Positions 18,796-26,522 of a DNA stretch of 64,000 nt are shown here, in pieces. This DNA comes from Planctomycetaceae bacterium (GTDB lineage Bacteria; Planctomycetota; Planctomycetia; Planctomycetales; Planctomycetaceae): contig JAHBXV010000003.1 in assembly GCA_019636285.1 (NCBI GenBank), positions 1 to 64,000 on the forward strand. Direction: 5' to 3'. A model generated the notes under the pieces. It searched no databases, was not told where the DNA came from, and was given only the letters and a program-made list of their open reading frames with translations. The position numbers and the translations under genes are program-made. How positions within the stretch are numbered: position 1 is the first letter of the stretch; each line of letters starts with the position of its first letter.

Positions 18796-20187
18796 ATGGA
18801 CAATCCGTCACCGACGGTGCCACGGTTGCTCCTCGTGGACGACGACCCGCTGCTGTCGGACGAGATGGCGCGGAACCTCGAACGTGTTGGCTATGGGGTG
18901 ACAGTCGCGCCGACCGCCGCCGAGGCTCGGGAGCAATTTCGCCGCCGCCAGTGGGATCTGGCTGTCATCGACCTCGTCCTGCAGGAGGAGTCGGGAATCG
19001 ACCTCTTGCAGCATGTTCGCGACGTCGCGCCGGAATGTGCCGTCGTGATGCTCTCCGGCCGGGGAAGCATTCCCGTCGCCGTGGATGCCATGAAGCGCGG
19101 GGCGGCCGACTTTTTGACCAAGCCGGTCCGCCTGGCGGAACTGAACGTGGTTTTGCAGCGGGCGTTACGTCACGCCCAGGTCGAACGCGAGAATCAACAC
19201 CTGAAGCAGCTTCTGCAGCGAGAGCGCTGGTCGGCTCGCCTCCTGGGCAGCAGCCGTCCCATGCAGGAATTGCGACGTTTGATTTCGCGTGTGGCGACGA
19301 GCCCGCAGCCCGTGCTGATTCTTGGAGAAAGCGGCACAGGTAAGGAATTGGTGGCTCGCGCGATTCACGATGCCAGCGACCGAGCTGATGCGCCATTCGT
19401 CCCCATCAATTGCGCCGCGCTTCCGGAAACTCTGCTGGAAAGCGAACTGTTTGGGTTCGAAAAAGGAGCCTTTACCGGCGCGACGGCCGCGAAGCCCGGC
19501 TTGTTTGAGGCCGCGGAAGGGGGAACGCTGTTTGTCGACGAATTGGGAGAACTGGCCTTGCCGCTGCAGGCCAAACTCCTGCGCGTGCTGGAAGATGGAT
19601 CGTTTCGCAGAGTTGGATCGATCAAGGAGCGCCGGGCAAAGGTCCGGGTCGTGGCAGCCACCAATCGTTCGCTCGCGGAAGAAGTGAAAGCCGGGCGCTT
19701 TCGCGACGACTTGTATTACCGCATCAATGTGCTTCCTTTGGCGTTGCCGCCGCTGCGCGAGCGGCTCGATGACCTCGAGGAATTGATTTCGTTTTTCCTC
19801 GGGCCCGATTGGACGCTCGCGGAAAATGTGTTGCCAGCGATTCAGAAATATCGCTGGCCTGGAAATATTCGCCAACTGCGTAATTCCCTCGAACGCGCTC
19901 GCGTGCTCGCGGACGACCATTTGATTGAACTGAAGAACTTTCCTCCCGAAGTCTTAGCGGGGGGAGATGTGCACGAGACCGCGGCAACTCTCGGGATCGA
20001 TCGAACTGGTGACTCCCCAATCGCGGATCTTGAAGGGCTCACTCGTCAACATGTCGAGCGGGTCTTTGAAGAGTGTCAGCGAAACAAGGCCCACGCTGCG
20101 AAACGGCTGGGGATCAGTCGCCGATCGCTTTACAGGCTGCTCGAAAAGTACGATATCCCGGGGCAGACGGCGACCACCGAGTCGTAG
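18796..20187 (+). CDS. NtrC-type sigma-54 response regulator
   Basis: 463 residues. Receiver domain with Asp59 in AVIDLVLQEE; then the AAA+ sigma-54 interaction domain with Walker A GESGTGKE from residue 177, the sigma-54 loop GAFTGA at 224-229, Walker B-like TLFVDELGE and the R-finger region YRINVLPLALPPLRER. A C-terminal Fis-type HTH ends AAKRLGISRRSLYRLLEKY. It activates sigma-54 promoters when phosphorylated, most likely by the globin-coupled kinase next to it. Targets are unknown; the downstream cbb3 operon or eutBC are candidates, but I could not find a -24/-12 element I trust. Confidence 0.94.
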   Translation: MDNPSPTVPRLLLVDDDPLLSDEMARNLERVGYGVTVAPTAAEAREQFRRRQWDLAVIDLVLQEESGIDLLQHVRDVAPECAVVMLSGRGSIPVAVDAMKRGAADFLTKPVRLAELNVVLQRALRHAQVERENQHLKQLLQRERWSARLLGSSRPMQELRRLISRVATSPQPVLILGESGTGKELVARAIHDASDRADAPFVPINCAALPETLLESELFGFEKGAFTGATAAKPGLFEAAEGGTLFVDELGELALPLQAKLLRVLEDGSFRRVGSIKERRAKVRVVAATNRSLAEEVKAGRFRDDLYYRINVLPLALPPLRERLDDLEELISFFLGPDWTLAENVLPAIQKYRWPGNIRQLRNSLERARVLADDHLIELKNFPPEVLAGGDVHETAATLGIDRTGDSPIADLEGLTRQHVERVFEECQRNKAHAAKRLGISRRSLYRLLEKYDIPGQTATTES

Positions 20188-20563
20188 TCGCTCATTTCTT
20201 GTTTCCGCCGCGAGAGTTCATTTCGCCACACGCACGCCATCGTGTGCGTGTTCGCCCACGATGGCGTGCGGTTCCGCACACCGCGCGCTTCGCACATGTC
20301 GGCGTGGTCTCCCCGGTCCTAAGTGGGAGTTCGCCAATTCGGGTTGCCCGATTCCACTTCCGGCAATTCGGTTCAGGAATTCTCAAATCCCGCGTGGATG
20401 AATTCTGGCAACGCCCCGCCAATTCCCACGGGTGAGGAAGTTTTTGCAACGTCGTCCGCCCACACGTGCTGCCAAGTCAATCCGGTACAGCGTTTGCCTC
20501 CCGATCGTCGTGGGAGGCGGATGACCTCGAATTTCAGACGTCGCCGCGTCCTCTTCTAATTTG
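20188..20563. other. Intergenic region before the cbb3 operon
   Basis: About 375 bases containing a strong hairpin-forming inverted repeat (annotated separately), followed by unremarkable sequence up to ccoNO. No FNR-type TTGAT-N4-ATCAA box was found. The short palindrome TTTGATGTCAAA overlaps the start codon of ccoNO (20560-20571) but is not an FNR consensus. Confidence 0.55.
20231..20270 (+). terminator. 14-bp perfect inverted repeat with 12-nt loop
   Basis: The arms CGCACGCCATCGTG (20231-20244) and CACGATGGCGTGCG (20257-20270) are exact reverse complements. They lie 44 nt after the NtrC-type regulator stop. A second, mutually exclusive pairing exists: CACGCAC (20229-20235) with GTGCGTG (20244-20250). 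No T-run follows, so it is not a classical intrinsic terminator. It may act as a terminator or attenuator between the regulator operon and ccoNO, or as a transcript-stabilising stem. Confidence 0.6.
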
Positions 20564-22876
20564 ATGTCAAAGGCCATCTGGATGAGCGTAGCCGTCGCGA
20601 CCGATGATCGTTCCCCTCTGACCGAAGGCCGCTCCACTTCGCACGGCTTCGAGGAATTTCGTTATGACGACGCGATCGTTCGTGCCTTTGCGACCGTGAC
20701 TCTGGTCTGGGGCCTGGTCGCCATGCTGGTGGGTCTGATTGTCGCCCATCAGTTGACGGTCCCCGCGCTGAATTTCGGACTCGACTTCACCGCGTTCGGG
20801 CGGTTGCGTCCGTTGCACACCAACGCGGCGATTTTCGCATTCGCCGGTAACGCCGTCTTCGCGGCGGTCTACTATTCGACGCAGCGGCTGTGCAAGGCAC
20901 GAATGTGGAGCGATGCCCTGAGTTGGCTTCATTTCTGGGGCTGGCAGTTGATTATCGTCCTAGCGGCCGTGACCCTGCCGCTAGGGATCACGCAGAGCAA
21001 GGAATACGCCGAACTGGAATGGCCCATCGATCTGTTGATCGCGGTGGTCTGGGTCGGTTTTTTCGGCGTCAACTTTTTCATGACGCTCGCAACCCGCCGC
21101 GAACGTCATCTGTACGTGGCGCTCTGGTTCTACATCGCGACGATCGTCACGGTCGCGCTGCTGCACGTGTTTAATAATCTGGTCGTGCCGGTCGGCCTGT
21201 TGAAGAGTTATCCCATCTATGCGGGAGTGCAGGATGCCTTCATGCAGTGGTGGTATGGCCACAACGCCGTGGCCTTTTTCCTGACCACTCCCTTTCTGGG
21301 ACTGATGTATTACTTCCTGCCGAAGGCCGCGAATCGGCCTGTGTATTCCTACCGTCTCAGCATCATCCACTTCTGGTCGATTGTCTTCATTTACATCTGG
21401 GCCGGTCCCCACCACCTGCACTACACCGCCATACCCGAATGGTGTTCCACGCTGGGAATGCTGTTTTCCGTGATGCTGTGGATGCCATCCTGGGGCGGCA
21501 TGATTAACGGCCTGTTGACGTTGCGGGGCGCCTGGCGGTCGGTCACCGCCGATCCGGTCCTCAAGTTCTTCGTCGTGGGGATCACGTTTTACGGGATGGC
21601 CACGTTCGAGGGGCCGTTACTTTCCGTGAAGTCGGTCAACGCCCTGTCGCACTATACGGACTGGACGATCGCCCACGTTCACAGCGGCGCGCTCGGCTGG
21701 AACGGGATGATGACCTTTGGGATGCTGTACTGGCTGTTGCCGAGGATTTACCAGACGAAGCTGTGGAGTCAGCGGCTCGCGGAATGGCATTTCTGGGTCG
21801 GCACCATCGGCATTCTGTTGTATATCGTCCCGATTTATGTGGCCGGGTTGACGCAGGGACTCATGTGGCGGGCCATCGATGCCCGCGGCCAGTTGATGTA
21901 TCCCGACTTCGTCGAAACGGTGCGCGTGCTCGCCCCGCTGTACTGGCTGCGGATTGGCGGCGGACTGCTGTTCTTCGTCGGCACCGGCATGCTGGGCGTC
22001 AACTTCCTGATGACCTGGCTGTCACGTCCGAAGACTTATGAAGACCCGGTCTATTCCGCTCCCGTGCTGAGTCGAGATTTCGTCGACCCGCCCATGCCGC
22101 AATCGAAGCTCGATGGCGTCCTGGACGTGGCGAAGAAGCTGGACGTCTGGGAAACCTTCCACTGGCATCGCCGTTGGGAACGACTGCCGATTCGATTTAC
22201 CGTCTGGGTGGCGATCGCCGTCGTGGTGGCGTCGCTGTTCGAGATGATTCCGACGTTCCTGATCCGCTCGAACGTCCCGACGATTGCTTCCGTGAAACCC
22301 TATACGCCACTTGAGTTGGCGGGGCGCGATCTTTATATCGCCAACGGCTGCTATAACTGCCATTCGCAAATGATTCGCCCCATCCTGGCGGAAACGAAGC
22401 GTTACGGCGAATTCTCCAAGCCGGGGGAATTCGTCTACGATCACCCATTCCAATGGGGATCGCGGCGGATTGGTCCCGACCTGGCCCGCGAAGGGGGGCG
22501 GCAATCGAGCCTGTGGCATGTTGTCCATTTCCGGAATCCGACGCAGTTGATTCCCGGATCGATCATGCCGGCGTATCCATCGTTTGAGCAGACGGAACTC
22601 AATTTCAAGTCGATTCAGGATCGCGTCAACGCGGCTGCATTCCTCGGTGCTCCTTACGGTGAAGAATTGACTCGAGCCGAGGAAATGGCGAAGGAACAAG
22701 CCGCCGAGATCGCCGCCGAGATCGAAAAGCAACAGGGGCCCTCCGGGCTAGGCGATAAGCAGGTGGTCGCTTTGGTTGCTTACCTCCAGCGCCTGGGAGT
22801 GGATTTGATGACTCCGGCGACACCGCCCGCGTCAGAGCAATCCGCGGTTACGCAGCCCCTGGCGATGGACCGCTGA
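20564..22876 (+). CDS. ccoNO: Cytochrome cbb3 oxidase, fused subunits I and II
   Basis: 770 residues. Residues 1-495 are CcoN, a 12-helix heme-copper oxidase subunit with heme- and copper-ligand segments PLHTNAAIF, YGHNAVAFF, GPHHLHYTA and AHVHSGALGWNG. After a linker (about 496-560) comes a transmembrane anchor, then CcoO with one c-type heme site CYNCH starting at Cys596, followed by QMIRP and FQWGSRRIGPDLAREGG. The complex reduces O2 with high affinity and pumps protons. The N-O fusion is a known variant and saves one gene. The start codon is uncertain: ATG at 20564 was used, another lies six codons later. It heads the cco operon. Confidence 0.94.
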   Translation: MSKAIWMSVAVATDDRSPLTEGRSTSHGFEEFRYDDAIVRAFATVTLVWGLVAMLVGLIVAHQLTVPALNFGLDFTAFGRLRPLHTNAAIFAFAGNAVFAAVYYSTQRLCKARMWSDALSWLHFWGWQLIIVLAAVTLPLGITQSKEYAELEWPIDLLIAVVWVGFFGVNFFMTLATRRERHLYVALWFYIATIVTVALLHVFNNLVVPVGLLKSYPIYAGVQDAFMQWWYGHNAVAFFLTTPFLGLMYYFLPKAANRPVYSYRLSIIHFWSIVFIYIWAGPHHLHYTAIPEWCSTLGMLFSVMLWMPSWGGMINGLLTLRGAWRSVTADPVLKFFVVGITFYGMATFEGPLLSVKSVNALSHYTDWTIAHVHSGALGWNGMMTFGMLYWLLPRIYQTKLWSQRLAEWHFWVGTIGILLYIVPIYVAGLTQGLMWRAIDARGQLMYPDFVETVRVLAPLYWLRIGGGLLFFVGTGMLGVNFLMTWLSRPKTYEDPVYSAPVLSRDFVDPPMPQSKLDGVLDVAKKLDVWETFHWHRRWERLPIRFTVWVAIAVVVASLFEMIPTFLIRSNVPTIASVKPYTPLELAGRDLYIANGCYNCHSQMIRPILAETKRYGEFSKPGEFVYDHPFQWGSRRIGPDLAREGGRQSSLWHVVHFRNPTQLIPGSIMPAYPSFEQTELNFKSIQDRVNAAAFLGAPYGEELTRAEEMAKEQAAEIAAEIEKQQGPSGLGDKQVVALVAYLQRLGVDLMTPATPPASEQSAVTQPLAMDR

Positions 22877-22997
22877 CTGTCTGGGTTTCTGCAAAGACTC
22901 TACGGGTGTCCGCTCTGAACGGGAAACTCCATGGGATGGTCGATAACCGGGTTTCAACGAAGCTTCTCGACAATTCGCGAGGCGGGAGATTCTGGCG

Positions 22998-23165
22998 ATG
23001 TTGCAGGACATGCTTCTTCAGTTCGACCCGGCTCGCTGCGCGGAAATCGCTCTCGTGGTGTTCATCGCCGCGTTCGCGATGATCGTCTGGCGGGCCGCGG
23101 GTGAACGTCGCTCGACGATCGATGAACAGGCATCTCTTCCCCTGAATGACGGACAGAAAGAATGA
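22998..23165 (+). CDS. ccoQ: CcoQ-like small cbb3 subunit
   Basis: A 55-residue ORF starting MLQDMLLQFDPARCAE, with one hydrophobic helix (ALVVFIAAFAMIVW) and a polar tail (RAAGERRSTIDEQ). Size, topology and position between ccoNO and ccoP are those of CcoQ/FixQ, which helps stabilise the oxidase. GGGAG lies about 10 nt upstream of the ATG. Its stop overlaps the ccoP start in a 4-nt ATGA. Sequence of CcoQ is poorly conserved, so the call rests on context. Confidence 0.8.
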   Translation: MLQDMLLQFDPARCAEIALVVFIAAFAMIVWRAAGERRSTIDEQASLPLNDGQKE

Positions 23166-23734
23166 GCGCCGAGGGCGAAGGTCATACCGTCCATACTTAC
23201 GACGGCATTCAAGAGTACGACAACCCGCTGCCGGGCTGGTGGACGGCCCTGTTCTGGGGCACCATCGTCTTCAGTCTGCTGTACTGGCTCTATTTCCACT
23301 TTGGCGTGCCTGGACGGTCGACGCTGGATGGATACCAGGCCGCGGTCGCGGAGAACTTGCGGCTGCAATTCGCGGAGCTCGGCGAATTGCAGCCGACCCG
23401 CGAAACCCTGCTGAAGTACAAGGACGACCCGAAATGGCTGCCGGTCGGAGAGTCGGTCTACAAGACCAATTGTGTCAGTTGTCATGGCACGGCGGGCGAG
23501 GGGAAAGTCGGCCCGAATCTGTGCGATGACAACTGGAAAAACGTCAAAGTGATCGAGGATATCGCCAAGGTCATCGGTCAGGGAGCTGGCGGCCGCGCCA
23601 TGCCAGCGTGGGCGAATCGTCTGCATCCCAATGAACTGGTGCTGGTGTCGGCATACGTCGCCTCGCTGCGGGGAACCAACCCGCCGCCGCCGGTCCGACC
23701 CGCGGAAGGTCCGGCGATTTTCCCTTGGGAATAA
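23162..23734 (+). CDS. ccoP: Cytochrome cbb3 oxidase subunit III, mono-heme form
   Basis: 190 residues. The N-terminus HTYDGIQEYDNPLPGWW is diagnostic of CcoP and is followed by a transmembrane helix (ALFWGTIVFSLLYWLYF). Then comes a single cytochrome c domain with CVSCH at residues 104-108 and a distal Met region in GRAMPAWANRL. Standard CcoP is about 300 residues with two c-hemes; here one heme domain is missing, not interrupted, because the C-terminus ends naturally after SAYVASLRG and a short Pro-rich tail. It passes electrons from soluble cytochromes to CcoO/CcoN. Confidence 0.92.
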   Translation: MSAEGEGHTVHTYDGIQEYDNPLPGWWTALFWGTIVFSLLYWLYFHFGVPGRSTLDGYQAAVAENLRLQFAELGELQPTRETLLKYKDDPKWLPVGESVYKTNCVSCHGTAGEGKVGPNLCDDNWKNVKVIEDIAKVIGQGAGGRAMPAWANRLHPNELVLVSAYVASLRGTNPPPPVRPAEGPAIFPWE

Positions 23735-23770
23735 GTCGACGGTCCGATATCCCGATCCTGGAGAATTTCA

Positions 23771-25216
23771 TTGTCTGGTCCGACGCCCCTGCATGAGCGA
23801 CAGGGTCCGAGCGCGTTCGACTGGGAGCTTCTGGCTCCCGAGGAGCGCGTGTTGTCGACGCTGGAGCGCGATGGCAGTCGGCGGTGGCTGTATCCGCGAC
23901 TGTCAGCGGGGCGATTCTGGCAGCGCCGTCGTGTTTGCGCGTACTCGCTCATCGCGGTCTTCGTGGCTTTGCCCCACATCCGAGTTGGCGGACACCCGGC
24001 TCTGCTCATCGATGTCATAGACCGCCGACTGTATCTGTTCGGTCTAACGTTTCTGCCGACGGACACACTGTCGCTCGCCTTTCTGATGCTCAGCGCTTTT
24101 CTGAGCATCATCCTGGCAACAGCGATCTTTGGGCGAGTCTGGTGCGGTTGGGCCTGTCCGCAAACGGTCTATCTCGAATATGTCTATCGGCCAATCGAAC
24201 GGCTGTGCGAAGGAACGCGGGGGCGGGGCGGCCCACCCGGACGCAAAGTTGCGTTCGTTCGCCGGTTCGCAAAGTACCTGCTGTTCGTCGTCGCTTCGTT
24301 CGGGTTGGCACATACCTTTCTGGCCTACTTCGTCGGGGCGGAGCGGCTCGCGCTGTGGGTGACTCAGTCGCCGTTTCACCACCCGATTCCGTTCGTGGTC
24401 ATGGCCGCGACAACGATATTGATGCTCTTTGACTTCACGTTCTTCCGCGAGCAGTTATGCCTGATTGCCTGTCCCTATGGACGATTTCAGTCGGTTCTGC
24501 TCGATCGCGGATCGCTGATTGTCGGCTACGACACGCGGCGCGGGGAACCGCGGGGCAAGCTGCGAAAAGGTGAGAAGGGGCTGCCGATCATTCCGGCTGG
24601 CCAGGGTGACTGCATCGATTGCGGGGCGTGCGTGCGGACTTGCCCGACAGGAATCGACATCCGCGACGGCCTGCAAATGGAGTGCGTCCATTGCACGCAA
24701 TGCATCGATGCCTGCGACGAAATCATGGACCGGATCGATCGTCCACGCGGCTTGATTCGATATGCGTCGCAACGGAGGCTCGACGGAGAATCGAAGCGGC
24801 GCTTGCGGTTGCGATTGGCGCTGTACCCGCTGCTGCTGGGTTTGGCACTGTCTGCTTTCGCGACAACGATCTATCGTCAGTCCCCGATGAATGTCACGCT
24901 ACTCCGGGCCACGGGTGCCAGTCCCTTCTTCGTGACCGAAGAGGGGCTCGTGCAGAATGCCATCCGTCTGAAACTGGTCAACCGCGCCAAGCCGGCCGGA
25001 CCACTGATAGTCTCGCTCGGAGATGCTCCCGATGGGACACAGCTCGATCTTGCGTTTGAACAGCCGTTCGCGCTGGAGCCGTTTGAATCGCAGACCAAAT
25101 CGTTATTGATCGCCGCGCCGCGAACGGCGTTTCGCGCGGGCGTGCTCGATGTGACGCTGCTTCTGGCAAACGACAACAAAACACAGGTGATCCCATGCCG
25201 ACTTCTGGGGCCATGA
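23771..25216 (+). CDS. ccoG: CcoG/FixG iron-sulfur cbb3 maturation protein
   Basis: 481 residues. Several N-terminal membrane helices with the motif WCGWACPQTVYLE, then two 4Fe-4S ferredoxin clusters (CIDCGACVRTCPTGIDI and CVHCTQCIDACDE), a further helix and a periplasmic Ig-like C-terminal domain (FVTEEGLVQNAIRLKL). It is a Cu(II) reductase needed for copper delivery to cbb3 oxidase. The start is a TTG at 23771 with GGAG about 8 nt upstream; no in-frame ATG lies near the N-terminus, so the TTG is well supported. The 3' end overlaps the next gene. Confidence 0.92.
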   Translation: MSGPTPLHERQGPSAFDWELLAPEERVLSTLERDGSRRWLYPRLSAGRFWQRRRVCAYSLIAVFVALPHIRVGGHPALLIDVIDRRLYLFGLTFLPTDTLSLAFLMLSAFLSIILATAIFGRVWCGWACPQTVYLEYVYRPIERLCEGTRGRGGPPGRKVAFVRRFAKYLLFVVASFGLAHTFLAYFVGAERLALWVTQSPFHHPIPFVVMAATTILMLFDFTFFREQLCLIACPYGRFQSVLLDRGSLIVGYDTRRGEPRGKLRKGEKGLPIIPAGQGDCIDCGACVRTCPTGIDIRDGLQMECVHCTQCIDACDEIMDRIDRPRGLIRYASQRRLDGESKRRLRLRLALYPLLLGLALSAFATTIYRQSPMNVTLLRATGASPFFVTEEGLVQNAIRLKLVNRAKPAGPLIVSLGDAPDGTQLDLAFEQPFALEPFESQTKSLLIAAPRTAFRAGVLDVTLLLANDNKTQVIPCRLLGP

Positions 25217-25725
25217 GGGCCGACGACGACCTGGCCGAACGCCGTGCGGGCTGGAAGTGGGCTGGATTGATTGTCGGACTGCTGGCGTCGCAAATCCTGA
25301 TTGGCTTCGTCGCGGTCTGGCTGGCGGTTGGCGATCCGGCCTGGGCGGTCGTTCCTCATTACCGTGAGAAAGCGCTCCACTGGAATGAATGGGAGCAACT
25401 GCAAGAGGCCAGTCGCCACCTGGGCTGGGAGGCGGATTTCGTGATACACGCACCGGCTAACGCACTCGGAGAACGGCAGGTGGAAGTTGCTCTGCGCGAC
25501 CATGAAGGCCGGCCGATTCCGGGAGCAACCGTGCAACTTGAGTTGTATCACCACGCGCGCGGAGCCGACGTCCTGGTCAGTCGGCCGGTCGAGTCTCCTT
25601 CGTCACCAGGCCTGTATGTGGCAACCGTCCCGGCTCGTCGCCCCGGACTTTGGGAGTGGCGGCTGGACGTTCATCAAGGCAAGAGGCGTTTCGTGATGGA
25701 CGGCCGAGACAACTTCAACTGGTGA
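25195..25725 (+). CDS. ccoH: FixH/CcoH-like cbb3 assembly protein
   Basis: 176 residues. One N-terminal transmembrane helix (WAGLIVGLLASQILIGFVAV), then the family segment HYREKALHWNEW and a periplasmic beta-sandwich (VEVALRDHEGRPIPGATVQL, PGLYVATVPARRPGLWEWRL). The FixH family is needed for oxidase assembly and copper handling. AGGTGA precedes the ATG at 25195, which overlaps ccoG by 22 nt. An alternative ATG at 25213 would give the 4-nt ATGA overlap seen elsewhere in this operon, so the exact start is uncertain by six codons. Confidence 0.85.
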   Translation: MPTSGAMRADDDLAERRAGWKWAGLIVGLLASQILIGFVAVWLAVGDPAWAVVPHYREKALHWNEWEQLQEASRHLGWEADFVIHAPANALGERQVEVALRDHEGRPIPGATVQLELYHHARGADVLVSRPVESPSSPGLYVATVPARRPGLWEWRLDVHQGKRRFVMDGRDNFNW

Positions 25726-25754
25726 GATCAAGTCTTCGGCCAAGGCATCGTTTC

Positions 25755-26522
25755 ATGTGGTGGCTCATCACAATCACCGGCGCGAGCCTGATGGGTAGCC
25801 TGCATTGCGCCGGCATGTGCGGGCCGTTCGTTCTGCTGGCGACTGGCGGACACGCCTCGCGAGCGAACCTCCTGGGTTATCACCTGGGACGCGGGTTGTC
25901 TTATGGACTTCTGGGAGGATTGGCGGGATTCCTGGGAGCCGGGTTGGATGCCGGCGCCCTGTCGCTGGCGGGCTGGCAGCGCGCCGCGGGACTTCTCGCC
26001 GGGATTGGCATGCTCATCGCTGGGCTGCTGGCCATCGGGCAGTGGATGGGGTGGTTCAACCGATTCGCGACTGTGCCAGTGGGAGTGACGAAATGGCTTG
26101 GCCCCGTCTACAAACGGCTGGTTGGCCTGCCTCCACTGCTCCGCGCCTTCTCGATTGGTTCGGTCGCGGCCTGCCTCCCCTGCGGCTGGCTATATGCCTT
26201 CGTGCTCACCGCGGCTGGACTGGGCAGTCCCCTCGCAGGAGCCGTAACCATGCTCGCGTTCTGGGTGGGAACCGTTCCCATTCTGACGGGTGTCAGCGGC
26301 GGCTGGAACTGGTTACCGGCACGATGGAGACTGGCATATCCGGCCATCGCCGCCGTGTTAATGTGCTTACTTGGTATCGGCAACTGCGTGCGTGCCTCGG
26401 GCTATGACGTCGCGGATCTGACGGACGCCATTCGCGGATCGGAGTCTCCCGCCGAGGCCGTCCACACTCTTCAAACCACGAACCTTCCGTGCTGTCATGA
26501 TCGCTGTGTTCTCGGGGACTGA
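25755..26522 (+). CDS. TauE/SafE-like membrane protein of the cbb3 operon
   Basis: 255 residues with about six membrane helices, starting MWWLITITGASLMGSLHCAGMCGPF. The motif LHCAGMCGP and the second-half motif ACLPCGWLYAF define the sulfite-exporter TauE/SafE-like (UreH/DsbD-type) proteins that often sit between fixH and fixI. A role in metal or thiol handling for oxidase assembly is inferred from position. The frame extends 35 codons upstream into the preceding gene without similarity. It overlaps ccoI by 26 nt. Confidence 0.88.
   Translation: MWWLITITGASLMGSLHCAGMCGPFVLLATGGHASRANLLGYHLGRGLSYGLLGGLAGFLGAGLDAGALSLAGWQRAAGLLAGIGMLIAGLLAIGQWMGWFNRFATVPVGVTKWLGPVYKRLVGLPPLLRAFSIGSVAACLPCGWLYAFVLTAAGLGSPLAGAVTMLAFWVGTVPILTGVSGGWNWLPARWRLAYPAIAAVLMCLLGIGNCVRASGYDVADLTDAIRGSESPAEAVHTLQTTNLPCCHDRCVLGD

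Noticed and set aside
20555-20580. TTTGATGTCAAA palindrome at the ccoNO start as an FNR/FixK box
   Set aside because: FNR/FixK sites have TTGAT-N4-ATCAA; here the spacer is two bases and the site overlaps the start codon.
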